A stretch of 64,000 nucleotides of DNA, taken from assembly GCF_021026315.1 (NCBI RefSeq), contig NZ_JAJNCX010000014.1, forward strand, positions 1-64,000, given 5' to 3'. Source of the stretch: Rhizobium sp. C4 (GTDB taxonomy: Bacteria; Pseudomonadota; Alphaproteobacteria; Rhizobiales; Rhizobiaceae). The translations under genes and the position numbers were made by a program. The notes under the pieces were generated by a model. That model did no database searches and was not told the DNA's origin. It saw only the letters and a program-made list of their open reading frames with translations. Shown one piece after another: positions 36,301 to 44,995 of this stretch (the stretch's first letter is position 1; the number at the start of each line of letters is the position of its first letter).

Positions 36301-38631
36301 TTATTCGGAATTTGGAACCCCCGTCCTGATCAAATCCGCCTTTATTTCAAAACGCTTCCGATCTCCCGCCTTGGGTACGAAACTTGGTTGGATAGCTGGT
36401 GGCACCGGGATGTAAATCTTGTCCTTGAGAATAATTGTGGATGTCCTCTGAGACCCTCCACCCGCTTTTTCTTCTACAAATTCGGTCGTTTGCAGATCGT
36501 AGTACACGCCGAATTCACCTGAGTGGTGAATGAAGATAAACAGTACCTTTTGTCCTCCCCAGACAACCGAGGTAGAGTGTGGTTGAGTAAAAAAGTCGCC
36601 GAACTCCGCGTAGGCTTTGGGCGCGAGGGCAATGAAGCAACGATAGCCACGAAGGTCTTGTTCTGACGGCTCGATGGTTATGAGCTTGGCGGCGGCACTG
36701 GACTCGGTACGCATCATCGGAGGTTCGGCAGCCCACTGTGCCGGGACCTGCAACTCGGCGTTCAAGTTGCGTTCGTTTTCCAAGAGGTCGGGCACGACTT
36801 CGCTGACAGCAGTGGCCTTTTCCAGATACTGGACGTTTATCTGCGCCTTGAATTTCGCCCGGTCGATAAAGTCGGGAAGCGAGATACGGCCTTCGTTGTA
36901 ATCCATCCATATTGACGAAAGATCATCCCATTCGTCGCTGTCATATTCGAAGGTCTCGCGCTTTCGGCGCATTGCCTGGATAAAGGCCTCGGCCCCAACG
37001 CGAGTGCTGCTGGGCACAAGGCTTGAAATCTGCGGGAAAATCGAAGTTCGCGCAAAATCCTTGGCTAGGCTCCTGAATGCGTCGACGTGTGTGACGAATA
37101 CCTGAAGAAGAGTCGCAACACTCGGTGCCGACGGACTGAGGATTATCCTCGGCTTGCTTCCGGTGGAGCCGGTATGGAGAAGCACGGGAACCCCATGGGA
37201 TATGTCGCCGAACGCAACAGCGATATCGATGAAATAATCCTCTGAGACGATGGACTCGAGCCGAAATGCAACACCCCATTTCGTATTGTCGAGATGAATT
37301 CCTTCCTCAATATTGGAGACGGTAGGTTTGTCCGGAATGTTTTTGATTGCCGGAACTTGCGCCAAGAATCCCTCTTGGCACTGACGGCGTGGGTTGCTTC
37401 TGGAAAGCACAAGTAGCGTGGAGTCATCGGACGCGAACATCTTGATGACGCCTGGATCGGAGCCACCGTAAAACTGGACCTGTGCGCTAGATTTTTCAGA
37501 CAACTGGCGCGCTTCATGCAACGAGATATCCTCTTTACCGGAATTCTCGATTAGCAGCTTCCCCGCTAGATCATAGCGATGGTGGGACATCACCCACTGC
37601 ATGAAGGGCGTGCTTGAGTTGCATTCATCGATCAACGCCAGCCGCTCGGAGACGAAGTTTTCGATCTCTGAAAGCATTAGTTGGAGCAACCTGACGCCAT
37701 CAGAGGTGAGCGCCTCGCGACCCGCAGTTGGTTCGAGTATCTGAAGGTCCACTATACCGCCAAAATTGTACAGGGAACTCAGTGGGGCCATGGCCAATCC
37801 AAACCCGCTCCGAGCAGTTTGTATCGCGCCGTCGCCGCTCTTGATCGCAAGATGGCCAACGAGCGATCGCCCTTTCCAAACAATGTCGCGCAACACAAAC
37901 CTAACGACGGCGTTGGAGGATACCGCCATTTCATATGATCCTTGGAGCTGCGGCCCTATCTTGGCGTTCACTCCGGCCTCCTGTTGGGCGACTGGTATGC
38001 GGGGTACCGCCGTATCCAAGCCGACCTGACTGATTAGTTCGTTGTTCACGAAAATAGGAATGTCGACGAGACGAACAAACTCTCTTAGGTATTGTTTGGC
38101 ATTCGCGACGTCAATCGAACCAGGTTCGATGAGCACTGCGGTGATCTTTGTTCCGGGGCTGCCTTTGGTCTCAGCGCCGATCATTTCTACGCAGTCTTCC
38201 TTGAGAGACAAGGTGTCGCGCTCTGCCTTCGATATCGTTCTCTCGGCCGTCCGAGCGCTCTCCGTCTCGACGACCAAGGCTTTGGCAACACCGAAGTTTG
38301 CCATGGCTCCTATGCCGAATGTGCCCACCACGCCTGCAGCCCGAGCTTCGGGAGTGTTCTTGCTACTGCTTCCGGCTGTCCAAAAATGTCGCCGAAGCTC
38401 CTCGCGCGACATCCCCACCCCGTTGTCTTCGATCGTGATTTGCTCAGTCTGGACGACGACGTCGATCCGCGGATCGAACTCATCTCCTTTCTGACGCCGT
38501 TCACGGACCGCATCAAAAGCATTTTGTACATTCTCCCGTAGGAGGGCGAGTGGCGACTGATAGATTTGCTTGGCCAAGAGTTCGATGACGCGCGAGGCCT
38601 CGACGTCGAACGGGATAAACTCTGCGTCCAT
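36301..38631 (-). CDS. Hsp90-like GHKL ATPase (candidate defence protein)
   Basis: A 776-aa protein whose first 200 residues form a GHKL ATP-binding domain: LLRENVQNAFDAVRERR (N-box), IEDNGVGMSREELRRHFW (DxGxG) and GVVGTFGIGAMANFGVAKAL (GxxGxG). A middle domain resembling Hsp90/MORC-type transducers follows, then about 450 residues unlike known families. Its ATG shares one base with the stop of the upstream phosphoesterase gene, so the two form an operon. Stand-alone GHKL ATPases with nucleases or phosphoesterases recur in defence islands; the specific pairing here is not one I can name. Confidence 0.8.
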   Translation of the reverse strand: MDAEFIPFDVEASRVIELLAKQIYQSPLALLRENVQNAFDAVRERRQKGDEFDPRIDVVVQTEQITIEDNGVGMSREELRRHFWTAGSSSKNTPEARAAGVVGTFGIGAMANFGVAKALVVETESARTAERTISKAERDTLSLKEDCVEMIGAETKGSPGTKITAVLIEPGSIDVANAKQYLREFVRLVDIPIFVNNELISQVGLDTAVPRIPVAQQEAGVNAKIGPQLQGSYEMAVSSNAVVRFVLRDIVWKGRSLVGHLAIKSGDGAIQTARSGFGLAMAPLSSLYNFGGIVDLQILEPTAGREALTSDGVRLLQLMLSEIENFVSERLALIDECNSSTPFMQWVMSHHRYDLAGKLLIENSGKEDISLHEARQLSEKSSAQVQFYGGSDPGVIKMFASDDSTLLVLSRSNPRRQCQEGFLAQVPAIKNIPDKPTVSNIEEGIHLDNTKWGVAFRLESIVSEDYFIDIAVAFGDISHGVPVLLHTGSTGSKPRIILSPSAPSVATLLQVFVTHVDAFRSLAKDFARTSIFPQISSLVPSSTRVGAEAFIQAMRRKRETFEYDSDEWDDLSSIWMDYNEGRISLPDFIDRAKFKAQINVQYLEKATAVSEVVPDLLENERNLNAELQVPAQWAAEPPMMRTESSAAAKLITIEPSEQDLRGYRCFIALAPKAYAEFGDFFTQPHSTSVVWGGQKVLFIFIHHSGEFGVYYDLQTTEFVEEKAGGGSQRTSTIILKDKIYIPVPPAIQPSFVPKAGDRKRFEIKADLIRTGVPNSE

Positions 38632-40079
38632 TAAGGTTTCTCACTCATTTTCAAAAGGTTCCGACGCACCTCAAAGGTGTCACGGTAGACGGCCGGCAAC
38701 TTCCCACTGGAAAGCACTAGGTCCAACTTTGTGATATCCTTCAATTGATAAGCTGCCTCTGCCGCTCCCGCCGCTTCATCGGCATCGTCAGTCGGCCAAA
38801 AGGTGCCCCAAAGAGACTCCCAGTCTTCGCTAATCTTCAAGGCTTGCAGCAGAACCCATCTGGGGTAGGTCGCGGGCTTCGGCTTCATGTGTAGCAGTGT
38901 TGACGTCATATCGGACTTCCTCCCCTGCCGATTATGGTCGTCGACGGCCACAGTGATTGCACGGAGCTGCTTGTCCGCAGCATCGGTGATCAATCCGGCA
39001 ACGTTTAAGCGGGGTGACCAGGTGATCGGCACCATGCCGTCGACAAAGCGACCATTCCGTTTCGGTTCGAACTGATTGCCTTCCGCCATTTCTCTTACGT
39101 GCAGACTTCCAGACTCGAACGCTTGATCGAAGCGGACGATGTTGTACTGCCGATTTGTCCCCCGCGGCAAATCAGTCCAGCCGGCGCACAATGAACCCGA
39201 GCTTATTACAGACATTGTCGCGCCACCGCCTATGCTTACGGACAGGTCGGTACTTTCAGCGAGATGTTGATGTCCATGAAACCCCATCTGGAATCCCAAT
39301 CCCGCCATTTCGCGGATGTTCTCGATGCTGAGGTAGTCTTCCTTGCTTGGGGGCCCGTTGACACTGTGATGCCAGACAGCGGCGAGCAAATCGGGCTTCA
39401 GCCCATTTTTTCTAAGGTGAAGCGCGCAGCGCCCTATGACGCCTGGGGTTAGATCCGCCTCGTACCGTAGGTGGTCATTGCGGTGGGTAGTTTCGAAGCC
39501 CGCCAACAACATTCTACCGCCGAATAGCTCAAACAAATTGAAACCCCGACGCCGATCTATCGGGAGCGGCAGGGCCACGCCCGAATAAAAAGCTTCGACC
39601 GCGTCCCAATATCGCCCCAGCCGATCGGCATATGTATCGTCGTCGATGATCTTGTAGAGTTTCCGTTCAGCCCAAGACCACCTCAGCGCGCTTTCGCGGC
39701 GGCCAAGTTCTTGGCGGAGGTCTCTAGGATAGGAGACATCTGCGATCTCTTCCGACGCAGCACGGGAGGTGTTCCAGCAGATGTCGTGGTTGCCGGGTAC
39801 AACAGCGACCTTGGACCGATCACCCCCGAGCAACTCTTCGCATAAACGCTGGATCAGATCGAACGCTCCAGCGTATTGATCTCGCATCTCACGATCAAAG
39901 TTTGCCACACCAAGTCTTACGCCTTGAACGAGGTCACCGCTCACAATAAGGCCGTCTGGCCACTCGTGAGAGGCCGCGAACCGATCAATATCCGCAGCGA
40001 TGGCCGCAAGTAATGTATCGTTGTCGATGGGCTCTTGAGGTGACCGATGAAGGTCGGAAAGGTGAATCAAGGTAGGCAT
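38631..40079 (-). CDS. Calcineurin-like metallophosphoesterase (candidate defence partner)
   Basis: A 482-aa protein with all five metallophosphoesterase motifs: LIHLSDLH, VSGDLVQG, VVPGNHDICW, AVWHHSVN and GFHGHQHLAES. The catalytic domain covers about residues 1-320. A C-terminal extension of about 160 residues is not recognised. Such enzymes hydrolyse phosphodiesters in nucleotides, nucleic acids or messengers. It is the first gene of the pair with the Hsp90-like ATPase. Confidence 0.85.
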   Translation of the reverse strand: MPTLIHLSDLHRSPQEPIDNDTLLAAIAADIDRFAASHEWPDGLIVSGDLVQGVRLGVANFDREMRDQYAGAFDLIQRLCEELLGGDRSKVAVVPGNHDICWNTSRAASEEIADVSYPRDLRQELGRRESALRWSWAERKLYKIIDDDTYADRLGRYWDAVEAFYSGVALPLPIDRRRGFNLFELFGGRMLLAGFETTHRNDHLRYEADLTPGVIGRCALHLRKNGLKPDLLAAVWHHSVNGPPSKEDYLSIENIREMAGLGFQMGFHGHQHLAESTDLSVSIGGGATMSVISSGSLCAGWTDLPRGTNRQYNIVRFDQAFESGSLHVREMAEGNQFEPKRNGRFVDGMVPITWSPRLNVAGLITDAADKQLRAITVAVDDHNRQGRKSDMTSTLLHMKPKPATYPRWVLLQALKISEDWESLWGTFWPTDDADEAAGAAEAAYQLKDITKLDLVLSSGKLPAVYRDTFEVRRNLLKMSEKP

Positions 40080-40222
40080 GAAACCAGCACGTCCACGACA
40101 GGGATGCTATAATTACACAACAACTAGCAAGAGAAATTGGATTCGCCCAGCCCTTATCAGAGGCATCCACCGTTGCAAAGGCCGAATAGAAAAGCGGCAG
40201 TCAAGCCGCCAATCTTCTTGGC

Positions 40223-40486
40223 TCAAAATGCTGCATTGCGTCCGCGATGCCGTTCCCACTCTTTGACTATGGGCCAATACTCGGCGGAAAGCCTATGGGT
40301 CATGGTGACATTAACTCTGTCAAGGTAGTTCCAGGCGTCTCGCTCTGACAACGTTGTGATGCCCTCCAACGTGCCGAGGATAAGGCCGACGGAACATCTG
40401 ACAGAGGTGGCCCCGGTCAAATCCTCCGGTGCGGCTTCGCCGGTCAGGACGGCTTCAACTCTCTCTCGAACTTGTTTTTCGAACAT
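40223..40486 (-). CDS. Hypothetical 87-aa protein
   Basis: Soluble and acidic (MFEKQVRERVEAVLTGEAAPEDL...). AAGGA precedes the ATG. It is the last of a run of short minus-strand genes (about 42.1 to 40.2 kb) with similar ribosome sites, probably one transcript. No known domain. Confidence 0.5.
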   Translation of the reverse strand: MFEKQVRERVEAVLTGEAAPEDLTGATSVRCSVGLILGTLEGITTLSERDAWNYLDRVNVTMTHRLSAEYWPIVKEWERHRGRNAAF

Positions 40487-40496
40487 GGCTTTTCCT

Positions 40497-40784
40497 TCAC
40501 GCTGCGCGGTCGGTTTCTACGAGAGCGATGTAGCCCTCGAACATACCGTTCGCGAGGAGAGCGGCTTCTTCACCTGCGTAGTAATCCCCGTCCGCCTCGT
40601 AGACTCCGAAAAACCAGCGGTTACCCGGATCGTTTGCTCCGATCGAGTTTTCACGCTCGTACTTGCTCACCGGGAAATGGTCGAATTTGGTGTACCCGAT
40701 CTGTCCAACCTTCTCGATGCATTCTTCGAGCGTGGAGCCACAGACCCAGATCGCGCCTGTTGTCTCGTTGGTGAGGTATTTCAT
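40497..40784 (-). CDS. Hypothetical 95-aa protein
   Basis: MKYLTNETTGAIWVCGSTLE...; acidic, with a Trp/Phe/Tyr-rich middle (NRWFFGVYEADGDYYAGEE). AGGAAA precedes the ATG. It is 10 bp upstream of the 87-aa gene. The size and charge resemble small antirestriction or anti-defence proteins, but no family is recognised. Confidence 0.5.
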   Translation of the reverse strand: MKYLTNETTGAIWVCGSTLEECIEKVGQIGYTKFDHFPVSKYERENSIGANDPGNRWFFGVYEADGDYYAGEEAALLANGMFEGYIALVETDRAA

Positions 40785-40861
40785 TTCATTTCCTTTCCTA
40801 TGGCCGTCAAACTCGGCCTTTGTTTAAATGGTTCTGTCATTCTCGATCGACTTCAAGACGG

Positions 40862-41125
40862 TTAGATGCCGGGATTTGCCGGGTCACAACGGCCTCGCGT
40901 TTGCAGGAGGTCGTCCCAGGCCGAACATGCATGCTCGGCTCGGGCAAAAGCTTGTCCTGAACCGCAGACTATCCCCGCAGCGAGGACACGCGAATCCTGT
41001 CGCAGGTACCAGCACCATTCGTTCGCTTTGCCAGGCAGCCGCCCCACGTAGAGGGCGTAGTGTTTGCCATGCCGCCTTACTCGACACCGAGCGTAGATGT
41101 CTGTTTCACACCAAGGAAATTGCAT
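40862..41125 (-). CDS. Hypothetical 87-aa protein
   Basis: MQFPWCETDIYARCRVRRHGKHYALYVG...; cysteine- and tryptophan-containing, basic. The start at 41125 is preceded by GGGAGG, better than the in-frame ATG at 41185. No known domain. Same cluster as its neighbours. Confidence 0.5.
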   Translation of the reverse strand: MQFPWCETDIYARCRVRRHGKHYALYVGRLPGKANEWCWYLRQDSRVLAAGIVCGSGQAFARAEHACSAWDDLLQTRGRCDPANPGI

Positions 41126-41193
41126 CCTCGCCTCCCGGAAGTTCGTTGGAATGGAGGAGTTGGGGAAGCGGCCAAGCCGCCCCATTAATGCAC

Positions 41194-41517
41194 TTATGCA
41201 TCTTCGACTTCGAAGAACGCGGCGACGGTGTCAGCATCAGCATGCTGTTCGGCAAATTCGCGGGCCTCGGTGGCGTCCAACGGGCTCAGCCCCACGCCGC
41301 CAGTGCTACCGTTGTTCCCCGACGGCTGGCTCCAGCGTGTCAGTGCTCCGCCTTCCCCCGCGAGGAAAAAACGTCCACGCGTAGTAATGTAGAGAGATGT
41401 CAGCTCATACCGGAAGTCGTCGGTATAATCGCCGCTTTCGTATGTGCAGATTTCGGTTGCGGTAGCTGAATTATAAAGCTTGCCACCAATTACTTTCGAA
41501 ATTTCAATTTTGGACAT
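41194..41517 (-). CDS. Hypothetical 107-aa protein
   Basis: MSKIEISKVIGGKLYNSATATEICTYESGDYTDDFRYE...; AAGGA precedes the ATG. The fold looks beta-rich at the N-terminus (LTSLYITTRGRFFLAGEGG) with an acidic C-terminus. Proteins of this appearance occur in small-gene clusters of plasmids and phages, but I cannot name the family. Confidence 0.55.
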   Translation of the reverse strand: MSKIEISKVIGGKLYNSATATEICTYESGDYTDDFRYELTSLYITTRGRFFLAGEGGALTRWSQPSGNNGSTGGVGLSPLDATEAREFAEQHADADTVAAFFEVEDA

Positions 41518-41565
41518 GCGCCGTTCCTTTGTTTAGTTGTTGTCGTTTATGAGCGACCGTTGGCT

Positions 41566-42051
41566 CTATTCGGCCCAGGAAAGAAGGCTCTCGGCCATCT
41601 GCATGCTTGCCCGGCGGGCCGCAAGTTCAGTCGAGAACCGACGAACCATGGGCTGGTTCAAAATCAACCGACTCTCGAAAGTGCCATCAGGCTGCTCCGC
41701 GACCTCGGCATCGACACGAGCATCCAGTTCGGAGACGGAGGTTTTGACGCGCTTCAGACTTGCATCAACCCAGATCGACCCGATGGACTTTTGGGTGATT
41801 TCTGCGTCAGCCTGGTCATGCTTTTCGATCTCGGCCAGACCATATCTTTCAATCGCCCCGTTCAGATATTTCTCTGCCCAGTGCCTGATCTTGAACGTCT
41901 TGGCTTCGACTTCATTCTCGCCGACGAGATCATTGATCGTGATCTTCCAGCAGCCTCTCAGCGGGTTGACCCACAACTGCTTGCCTTCTGCGAGATTGAT
42001 GGCGATCAGCTTGCCAATGTCGGCGTTCAGTGCTTCTTCAATCAATTTCAT
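41566..42051 (-). CDS. Hypothetical 161-aa protein
   Basis: MKLIEEALNADIGKLIAINL...; no motif, acidic, soluble. AAAGGA precedes the ATG at 42051; a longer frame begins at 42120 without a better site. It is probably the first well-supported gene of the small-gene cluster. Confidence 0.5.
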   Translation of the reverse strand: MKLIEEALNADIGKLIAINLAEGKQLWVNPLRGCWKITINDLVGENEVEAKTFKIRHWAEKYLNGAIERYGLAEIEKHDQADAEITQKSIGSIWVDASLKRVKTSVSELDARVDAEVAEQPDGTFESRLILNQPMVRRFSTELAARRASMQMAESLLSWAE

Positions 42052-42202
42052 CTGGTAGTTTCCTTTCTGTTTTTGGGTGGCCGACCAAAGAGTTGGCAGG
42101 CTGTTCAACAAGTTCGCCACCTATCGCGGCAGCATTTTCCGGGCAAAGCTCCGCCCTTCACGTCCAGCGTGCTCCATTGACCTCTTTCTTTGATGCTTTG
42201 TG

Positions 42203-42436
42203 TTAGGCGGTTTTCGCGGCTGTCAGGACGGTTGCCGCAACAAAAGCAAGCTCGTGCAGATTTCTTGCCGCAGGGATTGCATGTGTACTTACGTGCATCA
42301 GCAGAGCCTCTTTCATTGCGTTGCCTTGATCAACATCGACGCGACAAACGGTGTCGGGCGTGCCACAGGACGTCAACGCGCAACACCAGAAAATTTCAGT
42401 CGATGCCGCGAGATCCGACGAAAATAGGATAGACAT
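42203..42436 (-). CDS. Doubtful 77-aa open frame
   Basis: No ribosome site is visible before the ATG, and the protein (MSILFSSDLAASTEIFW...) resembles nothing. It is kept only because it fits the orientation of the cluster and fills an otherwise empty stretch. Confidence 0.25.
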   Translation of the reverse strand: MSILFSSDLAASTEIFWCCALTSCGTPDTVCRVDVDQGNAMKEALLMHVSTHAIPAARNLHELAFVAATVLTAAKTA

Positions 42437-42772
42437 TCAGGCTAAAGCCAGGTGTTCAAAAGCCAACAAAGAGGCTCTATTTCCCACTTTGATGCACTTC
42501 TTCGTGCTAAAATGGCGCAAAAGTCTCGGCTAAAGAGTATGTTAACCAAAAGGACAACTTCAGGATCGCTGGCGATGGTAGTGCGAGCGTTTTTACATTC
42601 CGACATCCGGACGGTTGCAGGCTAAACCCGTGATGTCATGCCGTCATGATAAATCACATGACGGACTGGATTCGCGTAAATAATTGATTTAAAAAAGAAT
42701 ATCCCATATCCGTCGAAGCTCTTATCATGCGCGCCAGCGCCTCGTTCAATTCTCGTGAGAAATGGCATTAGT
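42437..42772. other. Intergenic region with a perfect 8-bp palindrome
   Basis: CCGTCATG (42641-42648) and CATGACGG (42657-42664) pair across 8 nt. The stretch is AT-richer than its surroundings and should hold the promoter of the small-gene cluster and the end of the first methyltransferase transcript. No gene is supported. Confidence 0.5.
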
Positions 42773-44176
42773 TCACGTCTCATCGCGGACATTGCACGGC
42801 GCATCTTCATCATGCAGAAGGGGCGTCATCGGAATGCTGTCTAGTCCATCGAAGTCGAACTTGCGTGTATCAGCTTCTTCAACAGGGTCCGCCATCGGTC
42901 TTCTATCCCGCCTCTTGGGCCTTTTCCTGTCTTGGCGGGCATTGAGAAATTCAGCATGGCATCGAAGCGCGGAGCGCATATCCGATTGTGCGTTCAAAGA
43001 CGAAACTTCTTTGAACTCTGCCATGCTCTCGAGCGCTGCTATCTCTTCTTCAACTTTATGGAACGTGCGCCCTTCAAGTATCCGGCGCGCCCGCCAAAGG
43101 CTGGACTTTATGTTTCGAGCACGTGTGGCGGATCTGCCGCTTTGTTTCAGCCAGTCCAAAAACTCCTCCTGATCGAACATCAGCGTTGTTCGTCCTTGTT
43201 GACGTGCCAGGATGATGCCCCCGATGATCGCGGCAGTCGCCGCGGGAACACTGTTGCCAATCATTTTCGAACACTCATCGATATTTTTTGGCCATCGCCA
43301 GTTCGATGGAAACCCCTGCATCTCTCCGTACTGTCGAAGTGTAGGATACGCCAATGACGTAGGCGGTCCTGCATCAAGCGCTTCTCTGCGTGATAGCGCT
43401 CCGGTTCCGGCGTAACTGCTGCCGGTAATTGTCGGAATTGGCTTGTCCAGCGGGACGTGTCGGGGAGAGTCAAACTGACGCCGCATGTATAGCATTTCCG
43501 CACTACCAAGATGCTGGTCTTCCGCGCGATATAGCTGCTTTAGATTCTCATCGAGGAAAAGACGTTGTTTTAAACTCCTGTCGCGCAGAACCGATTTGCT
43601 TTGATCGGAAAAGAGTGAGCGGACGGGAAGAGGCTTTTTTGATTTGCCTTGTTCGATCGCATTGACGAGAAAATCAGCGCGTTCGCCCAACCTTCCGACG
43701 ACGAAGAGACGCCGCCGCTCCTGCGGAACGCCGTAATAGGCACAGTTGATCTTGGACTCCGATATTCCGTAGCCAGCTTTGAGAAGGATTTCTCGTGCTA
43801 CGTTGTAGGCCTCAGATGTCAGAGCCTCGATAACATTCTCCATTAGAAACCATTCTGGCTTCGCCGCCGCGACGATCATAGCGAAGGTGACGGTTAGCTC
43901 GGCATTGGCGGCCTCCTCACGCTTTCCAGCGGAACTGAAGTCCTGACATGGTGGCCCGCCGCAAATCATGTCCGGCTTTAGTGCCATGATTTCCGGCAGC
44001 ACATTTGACGGTCGGCTGAGGTCAGCCACTCTGGCGACCGGAGGCAAATTCAGATTGTAGGTCTGAACAGCAATCGGCAAATGATCATAAGCGGCTACGA
44101 CAGATATGCCAGCATCGCGCAAGCCACGTGAAAGACCTCCTGCACCGCAAAAAAGTTCCACCGCGCTCATTCCCAT
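42773..44176 (-). CDS. DNA (cytosine-5) methyltransferase 1 with C-terminal extension
   Basis: A 467-aa C5-MTase. Motif I AVELFCGAGGLSRG, IV GGPPCQDFSSAGKR with the catalytic cysteine, VI WFLMENVIEA, VIII QERRRLFVVGR, and IX/X in the C-terminal half of the MTase domain (MIGNSVPAATAAIIGG). After about residue 335 comes a 120-residue extension (FLDWLKQSGRSATRARNIKSS...ALESMAEF...SDMRSALRCHAEFL) that is shared with the second MTase. No restriction enzyme gene adjoins, so it acts as an orphan or protects the island. Confidence 0.93.
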   Translation of the reverse strand: MGMSAVELFCGAGGLSRGLRDAGISVVAAYDHLPIAVQTYNLNLPPVARVADLSRPSNVLPEIMALKPDMICGGPPCQDFSSAGKREEAANAELTVTFAMIVAAAKPEWFLMENVIEALTSEAYNVAREILLKAGYGISESKINCAYYGVPQERRRLFVVGRLGERADFLVNAIEQGKSKKPLPVRSLFSDQSKSVLRDRSLKQRLFLDENLKQLYRAEDQHLGSAEMLYMRRQFDSPRHVPLDKPIPTITGSSYAGTGALSRREALDAGPPTSLAYPTLRQYGEMQGFPSNWRWPKNIDECSKMIGNSVPAATAAIIGGIILARQQGRTTLMFDQEEFLDWLKQSGRSATRARNIKSSLWRARRILEGRTFHKVEEEIAALESMAEFKEVSSLNAQSDMRSALRCHAEFLNARQDRKRPKRRDRRPMADPVEEADTRKFDFDGLDSIPMTPLLHDEDAPCNVRDET

Positions 44177-44242
44177 TTTTCAATACCTCGAAGAGTTTCG
44201 AAATTGGGCCTTTATGGAAAGGTCCGGACAACCATATTCAGT

Positions 44243-44434
44243 TCACTTGGCGGACGCGCGTTGTTGCATACCTAACTTTCGCATTGCTCGAAGGATGAGG
44301 AAGATCGCGAAAAGAAACCAAGAGCCGCCTGCTATAAGTCCGATCAGATGCGACAACTTGGCTGACAACAGGTACAGCACGAACCAACTTGTTATCGCGG
44401 CCGGAATGGTCAGTGTTTTCAGAATTAGATTCAT
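44243..44434 (-). CDS. Small two-TM protein
   Basis: 63 residues with two hydrophobic helices (TIPAAITSWFVLYLLSAKL and LIGLIAGGSWFLFAIFLIL) and a basic tail (RAMRKLGMQQRASAK). No ribosome site stronger than AGGAGAGGC upstream of the ATG. It lies between the two methyltransferases on their strand. Role unknown. Confidence 0.5.
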   Translation of the reverse strand: MNLILKTLTIPAAITSWFVLYLLSAKLSHLIGLIAGGSWFLFAIFLILRAMRKLGMQQRASAK

Positions 44435-44443
44435 AAGCCTCTC

Positions 44444-44671
44444 CTAACCGGATACGGTCCAGCCAGATGCATTCAGAGCCGCGATCAACTTCTCACGTCC
44501 ATCAGCCTCACGGGTGAACCAAAGGGTATCGGTGTGATGCAAATAGCCGACCTTCTGAAATAGCAGGACAAGTTTGCGTCCCTCGGTGGTCGTCGGAGAT
44601 CTGTCGAATGCAGGCCGAAATGAAGTTTCGAATCCGGGCTGATCGCTCCAGTCCAAGTAGATGCGTGGCAT
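44444..44671 (-). CDS. Hypothetical 75-aa protein
   Basis: MPRIYLDWSDQPGFETSFRPAFD...; ends DALNASGWTVSG-like (LIAALNASGWTVSG). An in-frame ATG at 44794 would add 41 residues, but the shorter form starts with a compact beta strand. It is 9 bp upstream of the two-TM gene. The family is not recognised. Confidence 0.45.
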   Translation of the reverse strand: MPRIYLDWSDQPGFETSFRPAFDRSPTTTEGRKLVLLFQKVGYLHHTDTLWFTREADGREKLIAALNASGWTVSG

Positions 44672-44995
44672 ATTAGAATTCTCTCTAAGTCTCGGATAAT
44701 ATGAGGTATTTGTAGCATTTCTATCTGGTGGAGCCCAGGCGAAGTTGAGGGCTGCCGCGTCGTTGGCTAGTGATTTGTTTCCAGCATTGCTCACATTTTA
44801 ATTTTTGAGCTTGTTCCCGGTTCGATCCGCGCAGGAGACGTGAAGAATCCGACCGAAGGTCGTAACCGATGTTCCCCGTCCCGATGTCTTCGAGCCACCT
44901 TTGCGCGCAACTTCAGTCACCCGGAGAGCCGGAACATGGTGTAGGACGGACGGCCGCGCCGTTGACCGAGAGAGCACAATGGTAGAACCCCGTCA

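Noticed and set aside
44703-44718. TTTGTAGCATTTC as another att half-site
   Set aside because: Only GTAGCAT matches the right arm; the flanks disagree, so it is within chance.
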